Source: Arvicola amphibius
Taxonomy: Eukaryota > Chordata > Mammalia > Rodentia > Cricetidae
DNA: 64,000 bases
Reading direction: 5' to 3'
NCBI RefSeq assembly: GCF_903992535.2
Contig: NC_052048.2
Coordinates: 78,433,928 to 78,497,927 of the forward strand
Both the position numbers and the translations under genes were made by a program. The first letter of the stretch is position 1; every line of letters begins with the position of its first letter. The notes under the pieces were generated by a model that ran no database searches, was not told the DNA's origin, and worked only from the letters and a program-made list of their open reading frames with translations. Below, piece by piece: positions 1 to 11,894 of the stretch.

Positions 1-186
1 GTGGTGCTACACAGATTATTATAAATGCGTTAATCAAGATGTGAGAGTTAGCCAGTAAGAGGCTGGAACTAATGGGCCAAGCAGTGTTTAAATGAATACA
101 ATTTGTGTGTTGTTATTTCTGGGGCTAAGCTAGCCATGTGGGAACTGGGTGGGATGAAAAGCAGACCTGCTTGCCTCATCACTACA
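1..186 (+). mobile_element. 3' part of an ERV2-type LTR, cut by window edge
   Basis: The segment matches in order the last ~190 bp of the minus-strand reading of the LTRs at 40128-40556 and 42941-43369 (shared words such as ACACAGATTATT, CAAGATGTGAG, AATACAATTTGTGTG, GCTAGCC) and ends in CACTACA. It sits inside the 3' UTR of the old L1 that follows. The 5' part and its target duplication are outside the window. Confidence 0.75.
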
Positions 187-1115
187 GCACATTGCTTTGG
201 GAAATGTCCAAGGTCTTCCCTTTTATATCTAGGCTAAGCAAGGTATCCATCCAAAGAGAATAAATTGACAAAAAGGCAGTACATGCAGTAGGGATAAATC
301 CTGATGACACTGCCAGTGACCACTCAGTCTGCCCCAGCCATGCAACTGTCAACCCCATTCAGAGACACTCGTTTGGTCCTATGCTTTTTTTTCCAGTCCA
401 GTTGGAGTTGGAGAGCTCCCATTAGCTCAGGTAAACTGCTTCAGTGGGTGAACCTATCCTGGTCTTGACCTCTTTGCTCAGATTGTCATTCCTCCCACTC
501 TACAACTGAACTTTGGGAGCTCAGTCCATTGCTCCAATACAGGTCTCTGCCTTTTTTTTCTGTAAGTTGCTGGATGAAGGTTCTATGGTGATATTTAAGA
601 TATTTATTAGTCTGAATACAGGGCAAGTCAAGATCAGTTCCCCTCTCCTCTATTGCTTAGGGTCTTAGCTGGGGTCATAGTTGTAGATTCCTGGTAATTT
701 CCCTAAAGCCAGGTTTCTTCTAACCCTATACTGGCTCCCTCTATCAAGATACTTCTTTCCTTGCTCTCATCTCTGTTCTTCACAGACTATCCCATTCCCT
801 CAAGTTCTTCTCTCCCTTGCCCATCTCCTCTTCTCTTCCCCTTGCCTACTCCCGTGCACCTAATATTTCAAACAATCTTCTCTGTTTCCAATTTTAAGGT
901 GTATCTATATACATTTTTCTTTGGTTCACCTTATTATATAGCTTCTCTAGGATCATGAACTATAGGCTCAATATCCTTTTTTTATAGCTAGTATCCACTT
1001 ATGGGTGGTTACATATTATATTCTCCTTTGGGGTCTGGTTTACCACACTCAGGATACTATTTTCTAATTCCATTCATTTTCATGCAAAATTAAACGTGGC
1101 ATTGTTTTTTACCAC
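187..1115 (-). mobile_element. Old L1 fragment (3' UTR and ORF2 tail)
   Basis: Reads in parallel with the L1 3' ends at 27112-27875 and 34311-35170 (3' UTR words, then the T/C-rich block at about 760-850), then enters the ORF2 C-terminal coding region near 960-1115. It is strongly diverged from the younger L1s in the window. Only the 3' ~0.9 kb survives; the 3' terminus is interrupted by the LTR ending at 186. Confidence 0.8.
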
Positions 1116-1655
1116 TGATGTGTGTATTTCCCAGATATAGTAAATTTGAAACATGCTAGCATAGGATTAGATTAAGAACATGACTGCACTTATTTTCAAT
1201 ATACACACATACCTAATATACTTGGCAGCCAGAAACCCTTATCTGAGTCTACTATGGGCATATATCACACAATGAAAATTGCAGCTATCAAACTGATAAC
1301 AACTAGGTGGAGTTGGTGCACACCTAGCTCTATGAACTCTTATGATGTTTATGTAAGGGTATTTGAGTTCAGAAGCTTGTTTTGGCTTAATTGAAAGCAT
1401 AATAAAGAAATTTGAGTTCAGGAATCATCAAATATTTTATTTTTTTCTCATGCAATTTTATCATAGATATGCATTAAAAATTAAAAATCCTTAGCTGGGT
1501 GAGATTCCCTGTCTCTATAATCAACAGCATAACAGTTTATGTTTATTACTTCAAAGAATGTGATACCATTGTTCTAAATTGTACAAATAAATTTGTTCCA
1601 TTTCAAATTTATTGTGCTTTAAAAATAGCTCAAATGTCTAGTAGAAATCACAATC
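1116..1655. other. Unassigned AT-rich sequence
   Basis: No gene, SINE or L1 similarity recognised. Short open frames here show no codon or domain signal. Confidence 0.5.
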
Positions 1656-2601
1656 ATTTTTTGGTTTATTTTTTTGTATTTGAAAATTTCCATCTCCTCC
1701 CCTCTTCTTCCCCCTTAACTCCCCTCCCTTCCCCCCATACCCCTCCTCCCTTTTCAAGCCAAGGAGCCATCGGGTTCCCTAATCTATGTTAAGACCAAGG
1801 TCCTCCCAACTCCCCCCAGGTCCGGAGGTGATCAACCAAGCTGAGAAGGCCTCCCACAGAGCCTGTCCATGCAGAAGAGTCAAAGATCAGCGACTTTGTC
1901 CTTGGCTTTTCTGTCAGCCTCCACCGACGGCCACATTCAGAGGTCTGGTTTGGTCTCATGTTCCCATCAGTCCCAATCCAACAGGAGTTGGTGATCTCCC
2001 ATTAGTTCTGTCCCACCGTCTCCATGGGGAACTCACCCCTCACGGTCCTAGACTTTCTTCTCATGTTCTCTCTTCCTTCTGCTCCTCATCAGGACCTTGA
2101 AGAGCTCAGTCCGGTGCTCCAATGTGGGGCTCAGTCAATTTCTTCTGCATCTATCGCCAGGTGGAGATTCTATGGTGATATGCAAGATAATCATCAGTAT
2201 GACTATAGGATCTGGCCTTTTCCAACTCCCTCTCCTCAGTGCCCAAGGAACTAGCTGGGGGCGTCTCACTGGATACCTGGGAACCCCTCCAGAGTCACGT
2301 CTCTTGATAATCCTAAAATGGCTCCCTTAATTAGGATATATGCTTCCCTGCTCCCATATCGAGCCTTCCTATATCCCAAGCATCCCATTCCCCCAAGCTC
2401 TCCATATCCTCCCCTTCATGCTTTGCTCTCCCCATCTCTGATTGCCCCATCCCACCCCACCCCCGAGATCCCAATTTTTGCACGACAAACATGCTTGCTT
2501 CCAATATCCAGGAGGATTACTATATGTTTTTCTTTGGCTTCAGCTTCTTGTTGTCTCCTCAAGGATCACAAATTGTAGGCTCGATGTCATTTATTTATGG
2601 C

Positions 2602-5600
2602 TAGAAACCTATTATGAGTGAGTACATCCCATGTTTATCTTTTTGGGTCTAGGTTACCTCACTCAGAATAGTGTTTTCTATTTCCATCCATTTCCATGCA
2701 AAATTCAAGATGTCAATTTTTTTTTTTTTGGTTTTTCGAGACAGGGTTTCTCTGAAGCTTTTTTAGAGCCTATCCTGGAACTAGCTCTTGTAGACCAGGC
2801 TGGCCTCGAACTCACAGAGATTCGCCTGCCTCTGCCTCCCGAGTGCTGGGATTAAAGGTGTGCGCCACCACCGCCCGGCTAAGATGTCAATTTTTTAACG
2901 CTGAGTAGTACTCTAGTATGTATATATTCCACAGTTTCTTCATCCATTCTTCCACTGAAGGGCATCTAGGTTGTTTGCAGGTTCTGGCTATTACAAATAA
3001 TGCTGTTATGAACATAGTTGAACAAATGCTTTTGTAGTAGGATTGGGCATTTCTTGGGTATATTCCCAATAGTGGAATTGCTGGGTCCTGGGGTTGATCC
3101 CGAATTTCCTGAGAAACCGCCACACTGCTTTCCAAAGTGGTTGCACAAGTCTGCATTCCCACCAGCAATGGATGAGAGTACTCCTTACTCCACATCCTCT
3201 CCAGCACAGGCTATCATTGGTGTTTTTGATTTTAGCCAATCTGACAGGTGTAAGATGGTATCTCAAAGTTGTTTTGATTTGCATTTCCCTGATCGCTAAG
3301 GAGGTTGAGCATGACCTTAAGTGTCTTTTGGCCATTTGGATTTCTTCTGTTGAGAATTCTCTGTTCAGTTCAGCGCCCCATTTTTTAATTGGGTTAATTG
3401 GCATTTTACCGTCTAGTCTCTTGAGTTCCTTATATATTTTAGAGATCAGACCTTTGTCAGTTGCAGGGTTGGTGAAGATCTTTTCCCAGTCAGTAGGCTG
3501 CCTTTGTGTCTTAGTGACAGTGTCCTTTGCTTTACAGAAGCTGCTCAGCTTCAGGAGGTCCCATTTATTCAATGTTGCCCTTAGTGTCTGTGCTGCTGGG
3601 GCTATACGTAGGAAACGGTCTCTGTGCCCATATGTTGTAGAGTACTTCCCACTTTCTCCTCTATCAGGCTCAGTGTGTTCCAATTAATATTGAGGTCGTT
3701 AATCCATTTGGACTTGAGTTTTGTGCATGGTGATAGTTATGGATCTACTTTCATTCTTCTATAGGTTGACATCCATTTATGCCAGCACCATTTGTTGAAG
3801 ATGCCCTCTTTCTTCAATTGTGTACTTTTGGCTCCTTTATCAAAAATCAGGTGTTCATAGGTTTGTGGGTTAAGATCGGGGTCTTCTATATGATTCCATT
3901 GGTCGACTTCTCTGTTTTTATGCCAATACCAAGCTGTTTTCAATAATGTAGCTCTGTAATAGAGTTTGAAGTCAGGGATGGTAATGCCTCCAGAAATTCC
4001 TTTATTGTATAAGATTGTTTTGGCTATCCTGGGTTTCTTGTTTTTCCATATAAAGTTGATTATTGTCCTCTCAAGATATGTGAAGAATTTTGTTGGGACC
4101 TTGATGGGGAGTGCACTGAATCTATAGATTGCTTTTGGTGGAATTGCCATTTTTACTATGTTAATCCTCCCAATCCACGAGCAAGGGAGATCCTTCATTT
4201 TCTGGTATCCTCTACAATTTCTTTCTTCAGAGAATTATAGGTCTTGTCAAATAGATCCTTCACTTCCTTGGTTAGAGTTACCCCAAGATATTTTATGCTA
4301 TTTGTGGCTATCGTGAATGGTGATGCTTCTCTGATTTCTTTCTCTGCTTCCTTATCCTTTGTGTATAGGAGGGCGACTGATTTTTTGGAGTTGATCTTGT
4401 ATCCTACCATGTTCCTGAAGGAGTTTATCAGCTGTAGGAGTTCTTTGCTGGAGTTTTTGGGGTCGCTAATGTACACTATCATATCATCTGCAAATAACAA
4501 AAGTTTAACTTCTTCCTTTCCAATTCGAATCCCTTTGATCCCCTTATGTTGTCTTATAGCTATTGCTAGAACCTCAAGCCCCATGTTGAAGAGATAAGGA
4601 GAGAGTGAACAGCCGTGTCATGTTCCTGACTTTAGTGGAATTGCGTTGAGGTTCTCTCCATTTAATTTGATGTTAGCTTTCAGCTTGCTGTAAATAGCCT
4701 TTATTGTATTTAGGAATGACCCTTGTATCTCTAATCTCACCAAGACCTTTATCATAAAGGGGTGTTGAATTTTGTCAAATGCTTTTTCAGCATCTAATGA
4801 GTTGATCATAAGGTTTTTTTCCTTCAGCTTATTTATATGATGGATTACATGGATAGATTTGTATATGTTGAACCAGCCCTGCATCTCTTGGATGAAGCCT
4901 ACTTGATCGTAGTGGATAATTTTTCTAATGTGTTCCTGGATTCGGTTTGCCAGTATTTTATTGAGAATTTTTGCGTCAATGTTCATGAGTGAGATTGGCC
5001 TGTAATTCTCTTTCTTGGTTGAGTCTTTGTGTGGTTTAGGTATCAGGGTAACTGTAGCTTCATAGAAGGAATTTGGCAATGACTCTTCTGTCTCTATATT
5101 ATGAAATACCTTAAGGAGTATAGGTATTAGGTCTTCTTGGAAGTTCTGGTAGAATTCTGCATTGAAACCATCTGGTCCTGGGCTTCTTTTGGTAGGGAGT
5201 TTTCTGATAACAGTTTCTAATTCTTCGTGACTAACAGGACTATGTAGATTGTTCACCTGGTCCTGGTTTAACCTTAGTATGTGGTACTTATCTTAAAAAA
5301 TGTCCATTTCTTTTACATTATCCAATTTTGTGGCATAAAGGCTTTGTAGTAAGATCTAATGATTCTCTGAATTTCCTCTGTGTCTATGGTTATGTCCCCA
5401 TTTTCATTTCTGATCTTATTAATTTGCCTGTTCTCTCTCTGCCATTTTATTAGTGTGGATAGGGGTTTGTCAATCTTGTTGATGTTCTCCAAGAACCAGA
5501 TTTTTGTTTCATTAATTCTTTGGATTGTTTTCTGTGTTTCCATTTTGTTGATTTCTGCCCTGTTTGATTATTTCCAGTCTTCTACTCCTCCTAGGTGAAT

Positions 5601-6590
5601 CTGCTTCTTTTTATTCTAGAGCTTTTAGGTGAGTTGTTAAGTCTCCAATGAGTGCTTTCTCCGTTTTCTTCAAGTGGGCACTTAGAGCTATGAACTTTCC
5701 TCTTAGCACTGCTTTCATTGTGCCCCACATATTTGAGTATGTTGTGTCTTTGTTTTCATTAAATTCAAGAAAGACTTTAATTTCTTTCTTTATTTCTTCC
5801 TTGACCCAGGTGTGGTTCAGTAGTTGACTGTTCAGTTTCCATGAGTTTGTAGGCTTTCTGGGGGTAGCTTTGTTGTTGAATTCTAATTTTAATCCATGGT
5901 GATCCGATAAGACACAGGTGGTTACTAATATGCTTTTGTAACTGTGGAAGCTTGTTTTGTTACCGAGTATATGGTCAATTTTTTAAAAGGTTACATGAGC
6001 CGCAGAGAAGAAGGTATATTCTTTGCTATTTGGGTGGAATGTTCTATAGATGTCTGTTAAGTCCATTTGGTTCATTACCTCCATTAAGTCTTTTAATTCT
6101 CTGTTAGGTTTCTGTCTGATTGACCTGTCCATTGGTGAGAGAGGAGTGTTGAAGTCTCCGACTATTAATGTGTGTGGTTTGATAGCTGCCTTGAGTTCTA
6201 GTAATTTTTATTTTACATAAGTAGGTGCTTTTATATTAGGGGAATAGATGTTCAGGATTGAGACTTCATTCTGATGGATTTTTCCTGTTGTGAGTATAAA
6301 GTGTCCCTTTCCATCTCTTCTGATTGATTTTAGTTTGAAGTCAACTTTGTTAGAAATTAGTGTGGCCACACCCGCTTGTTTCTTAGGTCCATTTGCTTGA
6401 TAAACCTTTTCCCAACCCTTTACTCTGAGTAGATGTCTGTCTTTGTGGTTGAGGTGTGTTTCTTGTAAACAGCAGAATGTTGGATCCAGTTTTCATATCC
6501 AATCTCTTAGCCTGTGCCTTTTTATAGGTGAATTGAGTCCATTGATATTCAGTGATATTAATGACCAGTGGTTTTCAACTCCAGTAATTT
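2602..6590 (-). pseudogene. L1 ORF2 (endonuclease and reverse transcriptase), broken
   Basis: ORF2 encodes the endonuclease and reverse transcriptase for target-primed reverse transcription. Visible pieces in order are an N-terminal endonuclease part around 6500-6590 (ITGVENHWSLISLNINGLNS), the endonuclease end with its SDH motif near 5900, the RT part at 4618-5256 (YRPISLMNIDAKILNKILANR), the RT catalytic motif LLLFADDMIVYI within 4195-4584, and the C-terminal region at 2887-4198. FADD is intact, but the pieces lie in different frames separated by stops, so no full-length protein is possible. The B1 at 2722-2880 interrupts the last part. Confidence 0.88.
2722..2880 (-). mobile_element. B1 SINE inserted in L1
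   Basis: A complete B1 in minus orientation: the poly-T end is at left and the GCCGGGCGGTGGTGGCGC start (read on minus) is at right. It is flanked by a perfect 15-bp target duplication AAGATGTCAATTTTT at 2707-2721 and 2881-2895. It lies in the ORF2 tail of the surrounding L1, so it is younger than that L1. Confidence 0.95.
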
Positions 6591-6650
6591 TTTTTCTGGT
6601 AGTAGAGTTTGTGTGTTTCCCTTCTTTGAGTTGTGCTGGTGAAAGGTCGC

Positions 6651-7743
6651 TAGATGTCTGAGTTATTGTGGGCATTGTTGGACTCCTTGGTTAGTGATTT
6701 TCATTCTATTACTTTCTGCGAGGCTGGATTTGTGGCTACGTATTATTTACATCTGTTTTTGTCCTGGAATATCTTGTTTTCTCCATCAATGGTGAATGCT
6801 AGCTTTGCTGAGTATAGTAGTCTAGGCTTGCATCCATGTTTCCTTAGTGTCTGTAGCACATCTATCCAAGCTCTCTGACTTTCATGGTTTCCATTGAGAA
6901 ATCAGGTGTAATTCTGATAGGTTTCCCTTTATATGTTACTTGACCTTTTTCCTTTGCAGCTCTTAATATCTGTTCTTTATTCTGTATGCATTGTGTTTTG
7001 ATTATTATATGGCGTAGGGATGCTTTCTTTTGATCCAGTCTATTCGGTGTTTTGTTGGCTTCTTGTACCTTCATAGGAACATCCTTCTTTAGGTTGGGGA
7101 AGTTTTCTTCTATAATTTTGTTGAATATGTTTTCTGGGCCTTTGAGTTGTAATTTTTCTCCTTCTTCTACCCCAATTATTCTTAGATTAGGTCTTTTCAT
7201 GGTGTCCCAGATTTCCTGGATATTTTGTCTTGAGAATTTGTTAGATTTGCTTTGTTCTTTAATCTGTGAATTTATTTCCTCTATAGTATCTTCAGAGTTC
7301 GAGATTCTTTCTTCCATCTCTTGTATTCGGTTGGAAATACTTGTCTCTGAAGTTTCTGTTCATTTACTCAGAATTTCCATTTCCAGTCTTCCCTCGGATT
7401 GTGTTTTCTTCATTACCTCCATTTCATTTATCAGGTCTTGTACTGTTTCCCTTACCTGTTTGATTGCTTTGTCTTGTTTTTCTTGGGTATCTTTGAGAGA
7501 TTTATTTATTTCATCTACCTTTTTGTTTGTCATCTCCATTTTTTTATGGCAGTTTTTTACCTCCTGTTTAAGGTCCTCTATTATTTTCATAAAGTACTGT
7601 TTAAGGTCGGTTTCTTCTATATCTTCTGAAGTAGGGTGTTCAATTCTTGTTGTTTCGGGATGTCTGGATTCTGGTGATGTCATGTTGTCTTTCATGTTGT
7701 TGGATGAGTTCTTGCATTGGCGCCTGCCCATCTCTTCCTTCAA
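6651..7743 (-). pseudogene. L1 ORF1 (RNA-binding coiled-coil protein), broken
   Basis: ORF1 makes the RNA-binding trimeric chaperone of L1. The start is visible as MGRRQCKNSSNNMKDNM near 7728. A charged coiled-coil-like segment follows (7360-7700), and then, after a stop at about 7357, the RNA-binding core including RPNLRIIGVEEGE (about 7140-7200) and the C-terminal domain with ENFPNLKKDVPMKVQEANKT. The stop after MEILSK occurs at the same codon in the other two ORF1 copies in the window. Confidence 0.88.
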
Positions 7744-8095
7744 ATGGAGCCTAGAGGTGCTTGGTGTCTTAGACCAATCTTTGCTGTGACTGAATCTGGT
7801 TGGATCTCCTCAGTGCCGGAGCAGGAGCTATTCCTTGTGGCACAATCTGAAGGAGCCCGCACTCCCTTGCAGGAATCCTCAGACCTGTCTGGAGGCCAGA
7901 CTCTGACCCCTTTGGGTGGATGGCCTTAGTGCAGGAGCAGGACACTTGAATACACTAGGGAAGGCTTAGGAGAGGCAGGGACTTGAGAACCAAAGACAAG
8001 CCTGCAGCAGGAGCTGGGGGAGGGGGTCTGTGCTCTCTTCCAGGGCAGGTTGCCCCAGGGTCGCACACACTCACCAGTCCAGATGGAACTCCACT
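7744..8095 (-). promoter_or_regulatory. L1 5' UTR / internal promoter region
   Basis: GC-richer leader upstream of ORF1. It does not resemble the 5' UTR of the L1s at 11560-11894 or 53050-53425 beyond the last ~20 bp before the ORF1 start, and shows no tandem monomers. The outer end is uncertain. Confidence 0.55.
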
Positions 8096-8290
8096 CCACC
8101 AGATCAGGGCAATAAATCTTTTTAAAGGAATTTCATTCACAGTGACAAAATTCTTGTTTGGGACATACAGATTCAATTCTCATTCACTGAAACTTTACTC
8201 TGTACAATACTGATCATCATTATGAAAATTAAATCATATGATACCACACCCACATTTTAGTTAAGGTCTCTACCTCTATAAAAAAAAAAA

Positions 8291-8910
8291 AACATCATGA
8301 ACATGACAAGCCTTAAAAAGGAAAACATTTAGTTGGGGCTGGCTTACACTTTTAGTGGTCCAGTATTTCCATGATTGGAAGCCAGGGGGCACACAGGAAG
8401 ACATAGTTCTGGAAAGGTAGTTGAGACTTCTACATCTGGATTCCCAAGTAGCAGCAAGAGACAATGATACTGGCCAGGCTTGAGCATCTGAGACCTCAAA
8501 ACCTGACCCCAAGGACATATTTTCTCCAACAATTCACACCTATTCCAACAAGGCCTCTTAAAAGTGCTACTCCCTCTTGACCAAGCTTTCCAACATATAA
8601 ATCTATGGGTGACATTCCTTTTCAAATCACCACATTCCACTCCTTAGGCTTCATAGTCTTATATAATCTCTTAACTGTAAACCCATAAAAAAATCAAAAT
8701 ATATATTACTATTACAAAAGGGAAGAAAAGAAACATAGTGAAGATATGCTAGACCAAACCCACACCAAAAACCAGCTGGGTAAACTCCAAACTCAACATG
8801 TCTGATGTCAGAGGGCTCTTTAGATCTCCAACTCCTTTCAGTTTTTTCCACTCTGTTAGCTGTATTACTCAGCAGGTACCCCATGACTCTGGTGTTGACA
8901 GAGATTTCTG
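8291..8910. repeat. Medium-reiteration rodent repeat, copy 1
   Basis: 8330-8645 aligns by eye with 10370-10690: GGAAGC…ACA…, GAGAC…CTACATCTGGAT…, CAGCAA…GACAATGA…, CACACCTATTCCAACAAGGCC…, ATCTATGGG…. The remainder to 8910 looks like part of the same interspersed unit, but I have no second copy here to prove it. No coding potential. The family name is not assigned. Confidence 0.55.
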
Positions 8911-10309
8911 TCATGCCCGGTTCTGCAGCCATTCCATCCCCACAAAATACACAGAGTTCTACATTAATTATAAACTGGTGAACCTATTAGCTCAGGCTTT
9001 TTATTAACTCTTAAAACTTACATTAGCCCATAATTCATGTATGTGTTCATCATCTGGCTTGGTACCTTTTATCAGTGAGGCATTCTCATCTTTCTTCCTC
9101 TGTGTCTGCATGATGACTGCAGATGCAGCCTTTTCTCTTCCCAGAATTCTCCTGTTTTGTTGCCCTGCCTAAACTTCTTGCCTGGCTATTGGCTAATCAC
9201 CATTTAATTAAATCAGTACAAATTGTAAATCTTTACAGGATATAAGACCATTTTTCCACAATACACCCCCTCTTTTTTTTCCAAAACAAGAACTTTGTAT
9301 CTGGAAACCATGATTCATCATCACACTTTCAAGCAATGGTCCTTAAGCCTCAATTAAGGCGCACTGCTGATACACCTGTCCTTGGCAGCTTTTCTTATTT
9401 AAGGAGGGAAATTACATAACCCCTGTCTTCTATCCTTGACTCTAAATCCAGAATCACATGGCTGAAATTTTCAAGTTCTGTTTCTTGCTAGGGTTAGAAT
9501 TTTCTCCCCTTGTTCAAACAAATGTTCAACAATTTTCTGTATATCATGACTTCCTCTGCAGTCTAAGTTTAACTGTCCTAGAACTTGGTCTATAGAACAG
9601 AATAGTCTCAAACTGACAGATCCACTTATCTATTCCTCCAGGGTTCTGGAATTAAAAACTTAAACCATGACACAGGTTCAAAACTTTTCTTTGTTTTTCA
9701 CATGTTGGACGCTTAGCTGGATAAGATCTTGATCTGATATCACCACTCACTTTATTCTATTTAACATTAGTACTTTCCTTAATATGTTCTTCTACTTGTA
9801 CATAGGATTTATCTCCATTCCATTTCCTATTTACCCTTTTATTGTCAATCTGTACATTTTGAAATTTTATTTTCTCAGGTTGTTTATTTTCATTATAGGT
9901 CTGCATAAGAGTGAATACTTATAACCACGTGAGAATCAATACTAGGCTTTCTTCAAATTTCCTATGCCAATAAAACTAATCCAAAGTTCTTCAATTTAGC
10001 TTCAGACAAACTTGATGGATGGGTGCAAAAATAGTCACGTAATTTGCCAAAATAGCAGAAGAATAATTCCTAGGCTACATACTGAAATTATTTTTCTCTG
10101 AAACCTTTTGAACCAGACACCTACAGTTCAGTACAGATACCATCAGTACTCATTGTCTTCCATGCTTCTAATATAATGGTCCACTAAGACCCACTTAAAG
10201 GTTTCAACTATTTTTCTAATCAAAATTTTAATTCCACATTCTTCCAAACAAATTCATGATTAAGCCTATCTGAGACATACCCCAGTTCTGGTAACAACTT
10301 TGAACTAAG
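8911..10309 (-). mobile_element. ERV2-like fragment: 3' LTR, polypurine tract and non-coding interior
   Basis: 8911-9262 runs from TGTCATGCC to TTTTCCACA and, read on minus, has the layout of the other ERV2-type LTRs here. Directly to its right, 9263-9285, is a C/T-rich run that on minus is a polypurine tract abutting the LTR start. This identifies a 3' LTR of a minus-strand element whose interior continues to the right. No gag or pol frame is detectable, and the 5' LTR is absent or unrecognisable. An old B1-like piece lies inside at about 9561-9680. Confidence 0.55.
9561..9680 (-). mobile_element. Old B1 fragment
   Basis: Degenerate B1 words in the expected minus order: TGTCCTAGAACTTGGTCTAT, CTCAAACTGACAGATCCAC, TCTGGAATTAAAAACTTAAA. 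It is too diverged for a target duplication. Confidence 0.55.
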
Positions 10310-10690
10310 CTAGGATGTCTGTTGCTACAAAGAGACACTATGACTGCAGCAAATCTTCTAGAGGACATTTATTTGGGGATAGATTATAGTTTCAGAGGTG
10401 GAGTGAATTATCATCATGGCAGGAAGCATGGTGGCACATAGACAGATACAGTGATAAAGATGGAGCTGAGAGCCCTACATCTGGATCCCGAGGCAATAGC
10501 AACATACAAAGGCATAATGACCAGGTTTGAGAATCTGAGGTCTCTACTTCTACACCCAGTGAAACAATTCTTTCAGCAATACTACACCTATGTATAGAAG
10601 GCCTCAACTCACAATAATTTTACTCCTTAAAGCTCAGGCATTAGAACACATAAGTCTATTGGGGTATTCCTCTTCAAACCTTTCATATTT
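10310..10690. repeat. Medium-reiteration rodent repeat, copy 2
   Basis: Diverged relative of 8291-8645. This copy also has the block AAAGAGACACTATGACTGCA and ATCATCATGGCAGGAAGCAT. No open frame. The family is not assigned. Confidence 0.55.
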
Positions 10691-11559
10691 GGGGTTATAA
10701 GTTTGAAAGGCTACTGAGAGAGCCTTCACCATTATGAATAGAAACTAACACACAGAATGTGTGATGTATAGAGGGTGTAATGTGCAACCATTCTAAAAAA
10801 AATTTAAGTTGCATTCCTATAGAGACTCATGGCTTTATAGCCATATATTTGATGGTGCCAAAAGTAGGAAATCTACCATGTGTAGTTTTGAGAAGAGCTT
10901 CCAGAATAGTCACTGACTGATCAGCCTTTAAACTGCACCCTCTAGTGGCATTGTGCACAACACAGAGGAAAATGCAGAAATGAAATCCTTGATGTAACTG
11001 TGGAAGTTTGCTTTGTTACTGAGTATGTGGTCAATCTTCAAGAAGGTTCCATGAGCTGCAGAGAAGAAGATATATTCTTTCCTACTCATCATGAAAATAC
11101 AGTAGATAAAACTATTAGAAAAATCTTTAACAAAAATCTATTTTTGAAGATGCAAGTTATAAAGCAAATCAAGTGGAACTATCTATTCGAGGTGTCTATT
11201 TCACATATTCAGAATCAATCAGTTACTTGTTTTAATATACTAAAACATTACTTCAGTAAAATTGGCCACTATGTTGAAAAAGAATAGTAAGTGATAAACC
11301 TGTTTAAAGATATTTTCAAGTTCTTCTTATGATTTTTTTAGTGATGAAGATGTTATGTGGGATTCCTAAAGAAATCATTAGTCCTAAAGATGTACAAAAC
11401 TCTCAACACTGTTTATATCTGAAGAGAATAAACAGCAACTAGGCATTTTGCAGATCAGAGGTCCCTTCAAACTTTGTGATCACAGAGCTAGCTGTTATTA
11501 CACTGTGTTCCTTTCTGCCCTTTATAAGCTATAACAATACCACAAAAGCATTATCCAAA
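10691..11559. other. Mostly unassigned; holds a stray L1 ORF2 scrap
   Basis: No gene seen. 10992-11090 matches the L1 ORF2 endonuclease stretch at 5935-6035 (minus orientation), e.g. GTTACTGAGTATGTGGTCAAT and ATGAGCTGCAGAGAAGAAG, without any L1 3' end beside it. The rest is unrecognised. Confidence 0.6.
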
Positions 11560-11894
11560 GTCAAAGTTAGGGGGGAGGCTACTCTCCCTAGCTACTGCCT
11601 CTCTCTTCCTACCCCACCCAGCTTGCATCCAGAAAAACCTTCCCTTCTTCCTCCCCTCGTCGTTCATAACAGGTCCAGCTCAGCCTGATTGGGGCGCTGG
11701 GACCGGATAGGGAGTGCAACCAGTGAGCAAGAGTTTTCTGTATCAATAGCCTGCCTGCAGCAAGGTAGGCCCTTTGTCTGCAAGCTCCCTGGCAAGCAAG
11801 CACACCTGATCTCAGCACCAGAAGATATATCCAGGAGGCAAGCAAGGACACCTGATCCTGTAAAAGAAGATCCATAGAGGAGCATTCAGAAGAG

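Larger units (their letters stand above)
1656..8095 (-). mobile_element. Near full-length L1, decayed
   Basis: A complete L1 read on the minus strand: 5' UTR (about 7744-8095), ORF1 (6651-7743), ORF2 (2602-6590), then a 3' UTR with a C/T-rich block ending in an A-rich tail at about 1656-1690. Both ORFs are broken by several frameshifts and stops, so it is not autonomous. A B1 element interrupts the ORF2 tail at 2722-2880. I could not identify a convincing target duplication, so both outer limits are approximate. Confidence 0.9.

Noticed and set aside
3094..3687. Plus-strand open frame of 197 codons
   Set aside because: It is the antisense shadow of L1 ORF2.
7052..7789. Plus-strand open frame of 245 codons rich in Ser, Phe and Ile
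   Set aside because: It is antisense to L1 ORF1; the composition is the reverse of a Lys/Glu-rich coiled coil.
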